From contig KV423933.1 in NCBI GenBank assembly GCA_001632435.1, positions 138,452 to 202,451 on the forward strand: a stretch of DNA of 64,000 nt. Direction: 5' to 3'. Numbering within the stretch: position 1 is the stretch's first letter; every line of letters begins with the position of its first letter. Positions 33,473 to 44,020 of this stretch are shown in pieces. Below the pieces are notes generated by a model, which worked only from the letters and a program-made list of their open reading frames with translations, was not told where the DNA came from and made no database searches. Origin of the DNA: Calocera cornea HHB12733. Its lineage: Eukaryota > Basidiomycota > Dacrymycetes > Dacrymycetales > Dacrymycetaceae. The position numbers and the translations under genes are program-made.

Positions 33473-33821
33473 CTTAGAACCGCATCGGCGGCGTGTTATC
33501 GTTCGGAATAGGTCACCCAAGCCCGGGTCTGCTGAGTCATGAATACAAATGTAATTTGGCAAGCGCGTGCCTTGAGGCCCTCTATTGTCCCTGACCAGTC
33601 GTGGGGGAGTGGAGGGGACCACACCGCTATAAGGTGTTTGTAACTCAGTCGGTCTGAACGCCCTTGCCCGGGAGGTGGAGGTATCTGTGCATCTGGTCCG
33701 CCCACTTCTATCATCCTTATCGGCGGGAGAGCACTGCGTGGTGTGTAGCATGAATAGTGGGCGCCCCTGAGCCTTGTAGCGGCCATGCGTGCGTGGATCG
33801 TCGACAGGCGATGTCTGGCGA

Positions 33822-33839
33822 CCAACACTATCACCCTAC
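33822..33839 (-). repeat. Copy of the dispersed 18-bp motif (perfect, inverted)
   Basis: CCAACACTATCACCCTAC, the reverse complement of GTAGGGTGATAGTGTTGG. It lies 350 bp after the RPA14-like gene and 38 bp beyond the stop of the integrase gene. Confidence 0.85.
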
Positions 33840-33876
33840 TCGATGAAACAGCCAGCTCCGTAATTCCTTGATTCTT

Positions 33877-35594
33877 TCACCCGCCCGGAGGCACAATCCC
33901 CCCATCTAACATCCGCATGTACACTTCCCACACATTGAGTAGAGTCAACTGGGGGGATCCCACGGCTGTATACCTCTGCCGGCAGACCTCTTCCATCTCG
34001 TCCGATACAAACTGAAACAGGCCTGCCGGAGCAGTCAGGGTTAGTAACTGGTCCACCCGGTCCTCAGGCACCGGGATCATGCAGTCCTGCATGCCCCAAT
34101 CCGCCGGGTGATACCAAAACTGGTTGGGTGAATCTCCTGTCGGGAGCTGTACCGAATCTTGCCATCGAATCCGGGCGGAATTCCGTTCGTCCACATATAC
34201 GTCAAGTAGCTGCTGGACCAATCTTGCCCAAAGCCACCTGGCTACGGAGCTACCGCGTGGAGCAAATGTCCATCAGCACTGCCGTTCATGCCACCCAGAA
34301 AAAAGTCCATACTATTCCATCGGGAGAGCTTCATGATAAATTCCCGATTGTACCCCAATGTCCCAAGCGACTAACACTGATTGCAGGACATGCTCGTACA
34401 GGTATCGCCACGAGCGCTCAATGGTGATGTTGTACACCGACTTGATTTGAACGAACGGGGGATGGGCTTCTCGACTGATGTCCGGGGCGTATTCCGATCT
34501 AGATGCCAGCATGGGAAAGAGTATGACCAGGCGGTATCGTGGGGACGCTACCTCAGCAGCTCTTGGAGCGCCCCCACCATACCGCCCTCGGTTCCTTTGT
34601 CCAGTGTCACTCGTAGAGGGACTCCTGGCAAACGTCAAACGCGGTGCCAGGAGCGCACATACTCCAGATGCTCACCTCCGACTTGACGAACGACTTTCAG
34701 GAAAAGGGTAGCAGGCACGGCAAGGATACGCGAGTTCGGGACAACCCATAGCCCCAGGGTACGTCTCGTGGCTTTGTCACGTAGTCCCCATATGGGCAGG
34801 TCCATACGATGGGTAAGCTTGTCGTGGCCGTCACCGCTCCATTCTTCGCTGGGACCTTTGGACAGCAGAGCTGTGTGATGAATAGTGCGCTTCTTGTGAG
34901 GACGCCGATTGCGGGCATGGCCGGCATCTAGGACCCCGAGAAACTGGCGCACAAATCCACTTGATACCTCACCTCCATTGCACTGCAAAGGCGACCCAAG
35001 AGGGATTGGAAAATGCTCACCTGTTCGCGTCTGGCATGCCCTTTTGAGTCTTCAGCTTATGGTGGATGCGACGGGTACCCCAAGCATTAACGAGATCTTC
35101 TTCCACGAGCTCTACGATGGCTTGTCCCACTTCCTCATCTGTATGATGCGGACGCCGCGCTGTTGGGATATCCAGTTTGGACATCCACCGATACAAGGAG
35201 CGCACGCTATTCTCATTCCTGATTAGTGCCTGTTCCAGACTTCGAAACCGTGGCTCCCACCTCATAGTGATATAGTGCACTTCTTCTAGCTCGCGTACCA
35301 TCTGCTGGCGTGACATCCCTTCTTGCACCATTTTCGCGAGGATCGAACGCAATTCCTCGAGATCGGAGCCTGCCACTGAACCCGCTCGTTAATCCGTTGC
35401 GGCGCTCGCAGAGAGCAGGCCGATAACTCACTAGGTGAGACACCATATTGATTAATACCTTGGGTATTATTCGCGTTGTTCGAACGCAGGGGCGGGGGTT
35501 CTTCCATGTTTCCGCCCTGGACGTGGTAGGTTTGAAGGGATCTGTCTACATACCCCCAAACCAATAGTCCGTGGAGGCGGACCGCTTTGCCCAC
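33877..35594 (-). mobile_element. rve/DDE-type integrase-like transposase gene
   Basis: Exons on the minus strand read in order: MEEPPPLRSNN... (up to about 35430); SDLEELRSILAKMVQEGMSR with LVNAWGTRRIHHKLKTQKG (about 35375-35025); SEEWSGDGHDKLTHRMDLPI with LRDKATRRTLGLWVVPNSR (about 34925-34690); VPLRVTLDKGTEG (about 34620); NITIERSWRYLYEHV (about 34440-34385); and a C-terminal exon ending near 33877. The Asp of GDGHDK, the Asp of TLDKGTE and the Glu of TIERSW fit the D-D-E triad of the fungal integrase-core family. The N-terminal helical part is a likely DNA-binding region. The product would cut and join element DNA. The exons keep good splice sites and no stop was seen inside those read, so the gene may still be active. 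Confidence 0.7.
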
Positions 35595-36302
35595 GAACGG
35601 AACTAGATGTCTACTACCAGGCTTGCCTTGCTACGTTGCACGGCATGAGGATGACAGCTGTCATCATGAACCTCGTGGTAGTTTGCGGCGGCTGCAGCGC
35701 CGGAGCGTCGGTCACATAACATGCAGTGTCGCCTCCGAAAGTTCCATGGAAAGAAACTAGTGTGCCATAACAGGGGAACCTTGCCGGATTCATTCAAGTC
35801 AACCCATGATGCCACCAATGGCAGCCACACAGAGTGTTCACGGGATGGTTCAACGGAACGAAATGTGATTCGGCAGTGTGGGTGTTATACTCCCGTGTGC
35901 GATCACGTCCAGGATGCTTGGCGGCACCAAAAAGAGCTCTCTAGACGCGAGATATGGTTCCGTGCCCTGACAACGTATCAAAACATGCCAGTAAAGGTCC
36001 CGCGCTCTTCTGCGGACGTTTCTCTTCGACTGGCAATGTGGAACCTGACAGTTCTATCCGATCGGGTGTTCCGAGAGGAAGACATCCCTCGTTGTACAGC
36101 AAGGTGACTGGATATATCTTGGAGTCTATGGGGACTGGACCTTCCATGAATGTAAGACCTCGGCGGTGTTGCTCCGGAGGGCACAGTCCCCTCCCCAAAC
36201 CGCCACGTCTCGCCTTGCTATAAGATACGAACCGCCCAATTCTGCACTGCTGCTGAGCACAACGTTGACCGTTCTGCGAGGTAGTCGATCGACCCTTCCA
36301 AC
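35595..36302. other. Intergenic, no gene seen
   Basis: DNA between the start of the integrase gene and the start of the alpha-kinase gene, which are divergent. No conserved frame was found. Confidence 0.4.
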
Positions 36303-38712
36303 ATGCCTCCCAACAAGGCATGTCAGGGCTGTAACCAAACCTTCCCTTTCATGACCGGCAGTCACTGCGGCGCTTGCGTCCCGCACGGATCTCCGGAGCC
36401 ACCTCCCACGTCCGGAAAGTGCTGGGGTTGCAATGGGCACTATCCTGCGCTACCAGCCAACTCCCTCTGTGACGCCTGCAAGGCGTACACACGCGACCAT
36501 CGTACGTCCAACCACTCTCTCCTGGTACATCTTCCACTGAGCATTGTCTAATTTCTGCCATATGTCAGGTACCTCTGTTTCCCCCACCCAAGTTCAAGAA
36601 CACGAGAGACCGAATCTGTCGGACCCATATAGTGCGGAGGTAAGCGCATTCTGCAGAATCGTCTTCCCAGAGGAAAGCTAATTGGACGTCTCAGAGAGAA
36701 CGCCGCTCCCAGCAAGCCATCGCCAGACTGGTTGAGCGTCGGCAGGTACCCCGAGGGCGTGCGGCGCTCGGGACATCCATTGTCCCCAGCGTGGCAGGAC
36801 CGTTGAAGACACTTAAGCTCCGGCAGTTGCAAGTGAAGGTATGTGTTATATGATCGGGTGTTGCAGTGCAAACTCCTTTCCCACTCCTGCTTCAGGTCGC
36901 GGGTGCACTGAGGATGCCTCAGCGCCAGCTTCTGCATTGGGTAATGCTGGAATTCTGTGAAACGACGACAAGCTGGGCTAAGATTCGCGCTGCATTCATC
37001 GATGCACTGGACTCGAAGGCCCAGGATGACTTACGCTTCAGATGCGGCATAGTGAAGTGAGTGTGCCTGCAATCACGAACCGACTTACCTCCTCACACAC
37101 ATTGCTCAGGGAAGAGACGCGATTCCACCTCCTGGCCAGCGGGGTCGATCTTATGGAAGGTCCGGAAATCCGGACATTGGACGACCTGTGGACAATGTAC
37201 ACACACCCCCGATTTTGTGATGTGCATGTCCCTTCGAAGGACCTGAAAGCCAGGGTGCTGTCTTTGAAGGCCAGTATCTGGTTTCCCGGCGATTTGCTAC
37301 AAGTCCAGAAGAATCGCGACCAATATGTGAGCGTCCGTCCGTGCATGGGATGGGTATAGAACTTGACCAATGCGTCATTCACCAGGTCGACGAGCGGCTT
37401 CCATTCGACGAAGGGATGGAGAGTGCGTTGGATTCACCCCCACGCGTGCGCCGCCCGAATACTCCCTCACCCCGATCGAGGGGGGGATCACGCGACGCGG
37501 AAGGCTCGGTCCAACATATGTCCAAACAGCATCCCGGACAAATTCACCCGTCTCCCCCATATGCGCGGCGGTCTCCGGGTCGACCACGGGGCGTCTCAAA
37601 CAGCGGGGGGAGGCTCCTGCCTCCGCCCGTCGCCCCCTTCAGGTCCACTATGGCATCGAAACTATCAATCAACCGCCCACCGCGAGCATACCCTTCTTCC
37701 ATTGCCCAGAGCAGAACCTTTACGGTGGATGAGTGGGGGATTGAACTAGATCCCGTCGATGGGCAGGGAATGCTCTGCAAAAGGCAGCCCCACCCCTTCG
37801 ATGTGCAATTGCGCCTTCCTGCGTTTGCTCGAGGGACGTCCAAGCACGCTTTTAAGGCAAGGCTAGGCTTGATCTTCTGGGACGCTTTGACTGACATGAT
37901 GGCAGCTGCGGAAGAAGCACGACGATCCGACCTCGGGATATTCGTATGCGGCCAAAGAACTTTTCGTCGATGCTACTGGAGACCCACCTTCTCTTTTAGC
38001 GAACTGGACTCATCTGCAACAAGAGGCAGTGCGAGTGGAGCAAGCCCGGGATATTCTAGTAGCGTTTATGGAGCGCTGTAAGGCCTTACAGGTGGTAGCC
38101 TACCGTGAGAAAATCTTGCCCGCCCGGTTCAAGATGTTGACTGCCAACCTTCTAGCATTGGAGATCGCGCCGTCTACTCTGTACAAAGTGGCGATTCCTC
38201 CCGAAGTCGGCCGGGCTTGGCTGGTGGAGCCATTCCTCGGAACCGACCCACCTGTGAAGTTCTCCGGCACGGACGTCGCCGGCCAGCATGGAGTGTCGGA
38301 TCGGGCAGGATGCACGGTTGACGCGTTCGCCCATTTCTCACACCTACAATCAATGGGTACATTGGTTTTGGTGGACCTTCAAGGTAAACCAACGGTGCAT
38401 AGCAGTCATCTACGTGACCCGCGGCTGACGGAACTCCTAGGAATATACCGACGCAACCCTTTCGCGGGGCTGCCCACGAAAATGCCGGTGGTTTTGTTCG
38501 ACATACAGACTCACACGTAAGCAAGACAGCAAGCTTCTTGCGGGCATCCACATGGTGCTGACGGCATGTCGGGCAGCATGTCAGGAGACAGCGGTCTTGG
38601 TGACGCGGGACCGGAAGGCATCGAGCAGTTTCATGCACAACATCAGTGTAATGACATCTGCCGCCACTTGGGATTCGAGGGACTGCGGACGTTGTATGCG
38701 TCCAATCTATAA
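36303..38712 (+). CDS. Alpha-type (MHCK/EF2K) protein kinase with N-terminal Cys-rich module
   Basis: About ten short exons. The first (start 36303, MPPNKACQGCNQTFPFMTGS) carries two similar modules, CQGC..HCGAC and CWGC..LCDAC, each with four cysteines in CxxC pairs, a probable zinc-binding N-terminus. Middle exons give basic helical sequence. The kinase part has GTSKHAFKA (N-lobe, candidate Lys), LVEPFL, FSGTD then FAHFSHLQSMGTLVLVDLQG, which is the alpha-kinase metal-binding/DLQG block, and GDSGLGDAGPEGIEQFHAQH followed by QCNDICRHLGF, the Gly-rich loop and the C-terminal zinc site. The stop is TAA at 38710-38712. An intron near 37860 appears to use a GC donor (AAG|GCAAGG). Alpha-kinases phosphorylate Ser/Thr in helices; family members are numerous in Agaricomycetes and their targets are unknown. 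Confidence 0.8.
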
Positions 38713-38784
38713 TCTGTGTGGAGAGAGCCCTGACGAGGAGGTTAACTCAGTGCCGACGAAGCTGTGCGACGGCCTTATGGCTCA

Positions 38785-39925
38785 ATGGGGACGTCGCCGC
38801 AGCGGTACAAGGATGCGGACGGCTTGGTGACGGAGGTGAACGCTATGGATATAGAAGATCCACGGATCCTAGACGCGCCTCCGGCTCCAGTTCAGATCCT
38901 TGTGACTGGCGCCGGGATGTCGATTCAAGAAGCAGATCCTTGTGAGCCGTATGTCTTCTCCTTTCTAGGTGCCACCGGGCCGTGGGTACTGACGTACCGT
39001 CCGCACGCAGGCCGCCGCTGCATGATATACGGATATTTGCCCTCCCAGACCAAGTGTGGTACGCCCCCGCAGAGGTCCTGTCCATAGATACTGGCGGATC
39101 ACAAGTCGAGCTGAAGTGGTGCGACTTCATCAAATGGGGTACGACACCGACGCCGCACCCCATCACGTTCAAGGCAAGCTTTTCGGAGTGCGAAAAGGCT
39201 CATTGGCACGAAATCACCGCAAAGACCAAGGTAAGCTAAGAGGTAGCGTTGGCCATGGACAACAACCGCTAACCATTGCCATACTGCAGCTGATGAAGAT
39301 ATGCTATCCAGGCTCGGTGACGTCCGATCCGCCCACGAGCCCCTTGAGGGACCGGCTAAACGCATGGACATCTGAATGCGCCTCGATATTGTGTGGCATA
39401 CGCCCGCACAAGGTGATGGACGATTGGGTTGCGGCGACGCACAGCGCAGACCATGGCCGCACACGTTACCACAAGCTCGCCACCAACTTTGAGTTTGTAA
39501 AGTCTCACCAAGCGGCGATGGAAGAACATGAGGAAGACGTCCTATCCGATTGGATTGGGGAGGCGGTCCTCACGGAGTGCCGCCGCCTCAACAAAGAGCT
39601 CGTTGACTCAGACTGGATCGATCTTTCCGGGGGGCCGGGCTTGGTGTTGGGATCCATGGCGGTCGCGTTGTGCCTGCTGGAAGAAGCACCAGGTTGGCTC
39701 AATCTGAGCAATATCTACGACTTGCGTGATCGGCTCGAACGCGGCCTGCGACCCACCGTAATTCGAGCTTGGGAGGCGATGCAACGGGTCTACCGCCCTC
39801 CCGTGGGGTCGCAGGCGGAGGCGAGGTTCGCGCAAACGCATCAAGTCATCGATAGAGAATGGGTCGTGCGATTTGACGGATTTAGGCTGGCGCCGGCTCC
39901 CACTGCCGATACTGACTCGCAGTAA
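38785..39925 (+). CDS. Unrecognised protein downstream of the alpha-kinase
   Basis: The last exon (about 39291-39925) is well supported: a strong acceptor and about 210 residues with TSECASILCGIRPHKVMDDW and DWIDLSGGPGLVLGSMAVAL, ending at TAA 39923-39925. The exon before it (about 39011-39236, donor AAG|GTAAGC) gives VWYAPAEVLSIDTGGSQVEL, a beta-rich segment. The 5' part is unsure: ATG 38785 opens a frame through MDIEDPRILDAPPAPVQILV, but its junction to the next exon does not keep the best frame. It starts 72 bp after the kinase stop on the same strand. No family was recognised, and it may be an independent gene or the 3' half of a longer one. Confidence 0.5.
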
Positions 39926-39984
39926 CGCTGAGTGAATGGGATTAGGTACATAATTACGGTTCGACAATGACAACAACACGATAG

Positions 39985-41380
39985 TGGGGGCAGTAGACGG
40001 GCGAAGCCGCCCCAGGCGTCCCATGGAATCGACCTTCAGTTGCCGCCTGGGAAGACGTCGGACACGGCTGGACACCGACAGTCGCGTGGGTCTATTGGGC
40101 CACGGCCCGTATGTGCCGCGCACACAATCGGACATAAGGTTGCCTTCCGGGCGCAGTGCCGCCTCCCCGGGCCCGGAGCGCGTTCGCACCCGGCCGGACA
40201 CGACGGCTCACTCCGCTCTGTTGTCAGGTCAGTGACTGTAAGCGGCGGACATATCCCAACCAAATCGCTCACAGCACTGCATGCCTTGAGGGTTTCACAG
40301 CGGCGGAGCTGGATTCCTGTAGGGTGGGGTGATAGCGTTGGTGGACCAAGAGCGGGCGCGCGAAGGACTGGGCAGGCTGAGTTGGTAGGAAAGCGGCGAA
40401 ACCCGACTGAAGGCGAGGACTGAGCGTTGTCGTAGGGACGGATCCAATGCATTCGACCTTCAATCGCCACCCTGCAAGATTTCGGACACGGCTGGACACC
40501 GACACCCGCGTGGGTCCATTGGGCCGCGGCACGGCACAGGGCGTATGTGCCGCGCACACAATCGGACATAAGGATGCCTTGCCGGCGCAGTGCCGCCTCC
40601 ACGGGCCGGGAGCGCGTTCGCACACTGCCGGACACGACGGCTCACTCCGCTCTGTTGTCAGGTCAGTGACCGTAAGCGCCGGACATATCCCAACCGAATC
40701 GCTCACAGCACTGCATGCCTTGAGGGTTTCACGGGGTGGGAGTAGGCGATGCGCTAGGCGGGTCACATATGAGAAGGAGGGGGAAGAGGTCGCAGAGGTG
40801 GGGCGGTATTCCTGTAGGGTGATAGCGTTGGTGGACCAAGAGCGGGCGCGCGGAGGACTCCGCAGGCTGAGTTGGTAGGAAAGCGGGAACACCCGACTGA
40901 AGGCGAGGACTGAGCGTGGTCGTAGGGACGGATTGAATAGATGCGACCTTGGATCGCCGGCTGGGAAGGCGTCGGACCCGGCTGGACACCGACACTCGCG
41001 GCCGTCGAATCGGCCACGGCACGGCGTATGTGCGGGGCACACGATCGGACATCAAGATTCGTCCCCGATCCCGTCACGTCTCCACGGCCCCCGAGCGCGT
41101 TCGCACACGTCCGTACACGAGGGCTGACTCCCTCTATGGCCAGGACTGTGACCGTAGGTCCCGACGCGACCAAGCAGACTAGCTCAGGCCATTCCGCACC
41201 CTGAAAGCTTTGCCGTATGGGAGTCAGTCCGGGCAGCTGAGCTATCCAGGAGTGCGCTGGAGTCGAAAGGCGGGCGGACTGGTGCTCCGTCGATGCACGG
41301 TGGTAACGCGCTGGTTGACAAACACCGAGCGGCGGGAGGACTCGGCAGGCAGATGGTTGGGGGTGGGTACGATGGATGAA
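39985..41380. repeat. Three diverged tandem copies of a ~0.5 kb unit holding the dispersed motif
   Basis: Units begin near 39985, 40430 and 40915. Shared blocks in order are TCGGACACGGCTGGACACCG, GCGCACACAATCGGACATAA, GGAGCGCGTTCGCAC, CACAGCACTGCATGCCTTGA, then the dispersed motif and GGACCAAGAGCGGGCGCG. Motif copies are at 40319-40341 (with an inserted GGGGT) and 40814-40831; the third unit has only a decayed remnant near 41300. No gene is accepted here. The frames on both strands open and close together in each unit, as expected from repeated non-coding DNA. Confidence 0.8.
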
Positions 41381-41475
41381 TAGGGGACCGAACGGGCAAG
41401 GAATCACGAAAGGGCGTTTCGCGCGTCGGGAGCATAATGGAGGAGGATCCCTAGTAATCACTTAACCGTGGGCCT

Positions 41476-42180
41476 GTGTTCGACCCCGTGACAACAGTCA
41501 TTACACGACCGGCAACTATGCTATCTAACAATGTATCAAGGAATGTCGTACTAGAGCTGGATGGCGAGAGTGTGTGGGCGGGGATCCACACCCCAGGCAC
41601 TACTGCATACGTGCGCGTCATGGTACCTGCGCCCGGGTTGACGGTGCGCGTTTGGGCTGTGGATTCCACGAGAGGACCGCTGATTGAACCCAAACAGACC
41701 GTGACGTTTTCCACGACGAACTGTGCAAACGAGCCTACGGCTGTAGAGTGGTTGCGAGTGCCGCTGATGGGGAGTAGCATCTTCGCGGGAGTGTACCGAC
41801 CGGGAAAGACAGTGATTGTGGAAGTGGAAGTCCTGGAGGCGGGTCCCATAGTGGGTAGTCTCACGTCCTCGCCTGCCGCGCCGGGTGCGACTGACGCCGA
41901 CGCAGTGGGTCATGTTTGTGGTCATCGAGGAGGAGGACGGCTTTCCGCTGTTAGGTGAGCCGTCCAAAGCGGATGTGAGGGACGAGCATCTTATAGATAT
42001 GGTTCAACAGGGCCGATGGTGTACGCTGCTCCCTGGGATCCTCCCAAAATCGGGCAGAGCAACGGGAGGAAGCGCAAACGAGGCCGGTTAGCAGGCGAAG
42101 TGGGAGGAGGTAGAGCGCTGCTAGCTGAAGGCGTCAAGGAATGGGTACGCGCGGCGATCACGCCGGGTCACGAGAGCTGA
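41476..42180 (+). CDS. Unrecognised beta-rich protein with repeated AGVY-PG-T motif, copy 1
   Basis: The frame holds two related segments: GESVWAGIHTPGTTAYVRVM and GSSIFAGVYRPGKTVIVEVE, each ending in a Gly turn (APG, EAG). Two more exons follow: WVMFVVIEEEDGFPLLG (about 41906-41955, donor G|GTGAGC) and PMVYAAPWDPPK with a basic run GRKRKRGRL (about 42016-42180, stop TGA at 42178-42180). Copy 2 downstream keeps the same exon edges, which supports the model. The basic run could be a nuclear signal. No known family was recognised. The 5' end is unsure: the frame is open upstream of ATG 41518 and the true start may be further up. Confidence 0.55.
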
Positions 42181-43114
42181 CTTGGGATCAGTCAAGGAAC
42201 GTAGTGGTTTCGTTGGTGGGGCGGAGTGTCTGGGCGGGCGTTTACAGCCCGGGAACGACTGCTTACGCGCGCGTGATGGTGCCCCACTCGGGGAAAACTG
42301 TGCGTGACGTGGTTTTGTGCCGCTGGTCCATCTTATCCTGATTGATCCCAACAGACTCTCACTTTCACGACCACGCGAGGGGATGGTTTACCAGCCAGCG
42401 GTGTGCTGCTCAAGGTACCCCTAACGGGAAGGAGTGTGTTCGCCGGCGTGTACAGACCAGGTTCGACAGTGATCGTAGAAGTGGATGTGCTAGAGGCTGG
42501 GATGATAGTAAGTTGCGATAATGGCAGTGGCCGTGGCGCGCACTGATGGACGACGGGCGTCAGTGGATTGTGTTTGGGGTTGTCGGAGAAGGAGACATCT
42601 TTCCAGTATTGGGTGAGTACCTGGCTTAGCTGGTGCTACCGGGATGTAGCTGACTGCGTTGCAAGGGCCGATGGTGTATGCGCAACCATTGATGGCTGAT
42701 CGCGGAAAAGGAGCGCCAAAAAAGAGACGCGCTCGCACTGAGGGCGCCCTCTTGTCCAACTCAGTAAGAGATCGCACTTACTTTGGGCCGAAGCGGAAAC
42801 TAACTTGTAAGAATGAGCGGCCACCCACGCAACGTGCAACGAACAAACCTGGCGAGTCGCCGGTCGAAGACCTACAGCCGACGCGCACATATGAAGGGGT
42901 AAAGGAATACGCGCTTGCAATAGCAGAATCAGCACTCAAAATAGAGCAGGAGGGGAGCCGGCCGACCGAGTTCCGAGCGACTGATCCAGGAGCGGAAATG
43001 ACGGGACGCAGCGAGGGGACTCAAGAAGCGAATCCCCTGCAAGAAATCCATGTGGGATGGACAGCATCCAGTCCGGCCGATGGGCTCAGAGGACAGGTAG
43101 GACTAGACCGATGA
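42181..43114 (+). pseudogene. Copy 2 of the beta-rich protein gene, decayed at its 5' half
   Basis: GRSVWAGVYSPGTTAYARVM (near 42230) and GRSVFAGVYRPGSTVIVEVD (near 42430) match the two segments of copy 1, but they are in different frames: a base is missing near 42350 (CCCAACAG against CCCAAACAG). The later exons are kept: WIVFGVVGEGDIFPVLG with donor G|GTGAGT near 42610, and PMVYAQPLMADRGKGAPKKR with a longer Lys/Arg-rich end to 43114. The kept splice sites show copy 2 was once a working gene. Whether the 3' part is still expressed is unknown. Confidence 0.55.
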
Positions 43115-43394
43115 AGCGCGGTTCTTCGTGAATGCTGATAGAAGAGGTAGAGCCACAGGCCACATTCGGAAGTGCCCGATCGGGGGCTCGCGAGAGGCGA
43201 AGGTGTAAGCGAAGGTGGTGGCATCGATCTGGGAGTAGGAGGCAGCCGCAGGAGAGCTAGTCGTGATCAGGTGCCATGGGGGAGTGCACCAAGGGCGAAT
43301 GCAACCGAGAGCTTCGTGTTAGTGCAGAAAAGGGAAGACGAGGAATGCACGGAGGCATCGGCCTAAGAGCGGGTGGTATTCAAAGTCGAATGGA

Positions 43395-43598
43395 ATGGGA
43401 ATGAGTTATGGAAGAACAGCGATGGAATCGTACAAGCAGATGGTCCAAAAGCGAGACTGCGCTGTTTGCGGGACTGCGGCGTGCAGAACGGCTTGGTCGA
43501 ACCGGCGGGGAGTGTTGGGAAAGTGCGGGTGGGTCGTGCGGCTCACAAGGGACTTGGAGGACGAGGAGGCCTCAATGGAGTATTACCAGTATATGTAG
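43395..43598 (+). CDS. Short Cys-containing ORF whose stop codon lies in the dispersed motif
   Basis: Sixty-seven codons from ATG 43395, including KRDCAVCGTAACRTAW and ending LEDEEASMEYYQYM. The CxxC plus later Cys could bind a metal, but the pattern is too short to name. The TAG stop (43596-43598) is the TAG of GTAGGGTGATAG. It may be the last exon of the preceding gene. Support is weak. Confidence 0.3.
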   Translation: MGMSYGRTAMESYKQMVQKRDCAVCGTAACRTAWSNRRGVLGKCGWVVRLTRDLEDEEASMEYYQYM

Positions 43599-43612
43599 GG
43601 TGATAGTGTTGG
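43595..43612 (+). repeat. Copy of the dispersed 18-bp motif (perfect)
   Basis: GTAGGGTGATAGTGTTGG followed by TTGACAAG. It ends the short ORF before it. Confidence 0.85.
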
Positions 43613-44020
43613 TTGACAAGAAACCAGGAGGATAAATGACCGCAGAGAGGACGGAGCGGGGAGGGACTAAAGCGATAGGAATAGGAAAGGGACACAGATT
43701 TAGGTAGTATAATGGGTGCAGCGCGAGCGGACCGATGCATCCGATGGGGACAAACGAGCGTATGAATTAGACATCCTTGTGTGGACTACAAATACAGAAG
43801 GTAGTAGGTTGCGACGCGACCCATGCAGTGGCGTTTGCATGCGCCGACAGTGCGGCAGTGTGGACGGACGAGAGAAATCAGAAGGCATTGCAAGCCGTAA
43901 AGACAGACAGACAGAAGCAAGGAAAAGAATGGAAACACGGACCGAGGGCTTGCTCTAGCAAGGTCAAACGATGGGCAGAGACGAAGAACATCAAACGAGG
44001 AGTGAGTAGCTGGAAGCGGG

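Noticed and set aside
33877..39925. Integrase and alpha-kinase as one proven mobile element
   Set aside because: The bracketing motif copies are too common in the island and one is interrupted; no target duplication could be shown. Kept only as a finding.
40269..41461. Minus-strand frames of up to 257 codons in the half-kilobase tandem array
   Set aside because: The similar proteins in each unit come from repeated DNA; no start, splice pattern or neighbour supports a gene.
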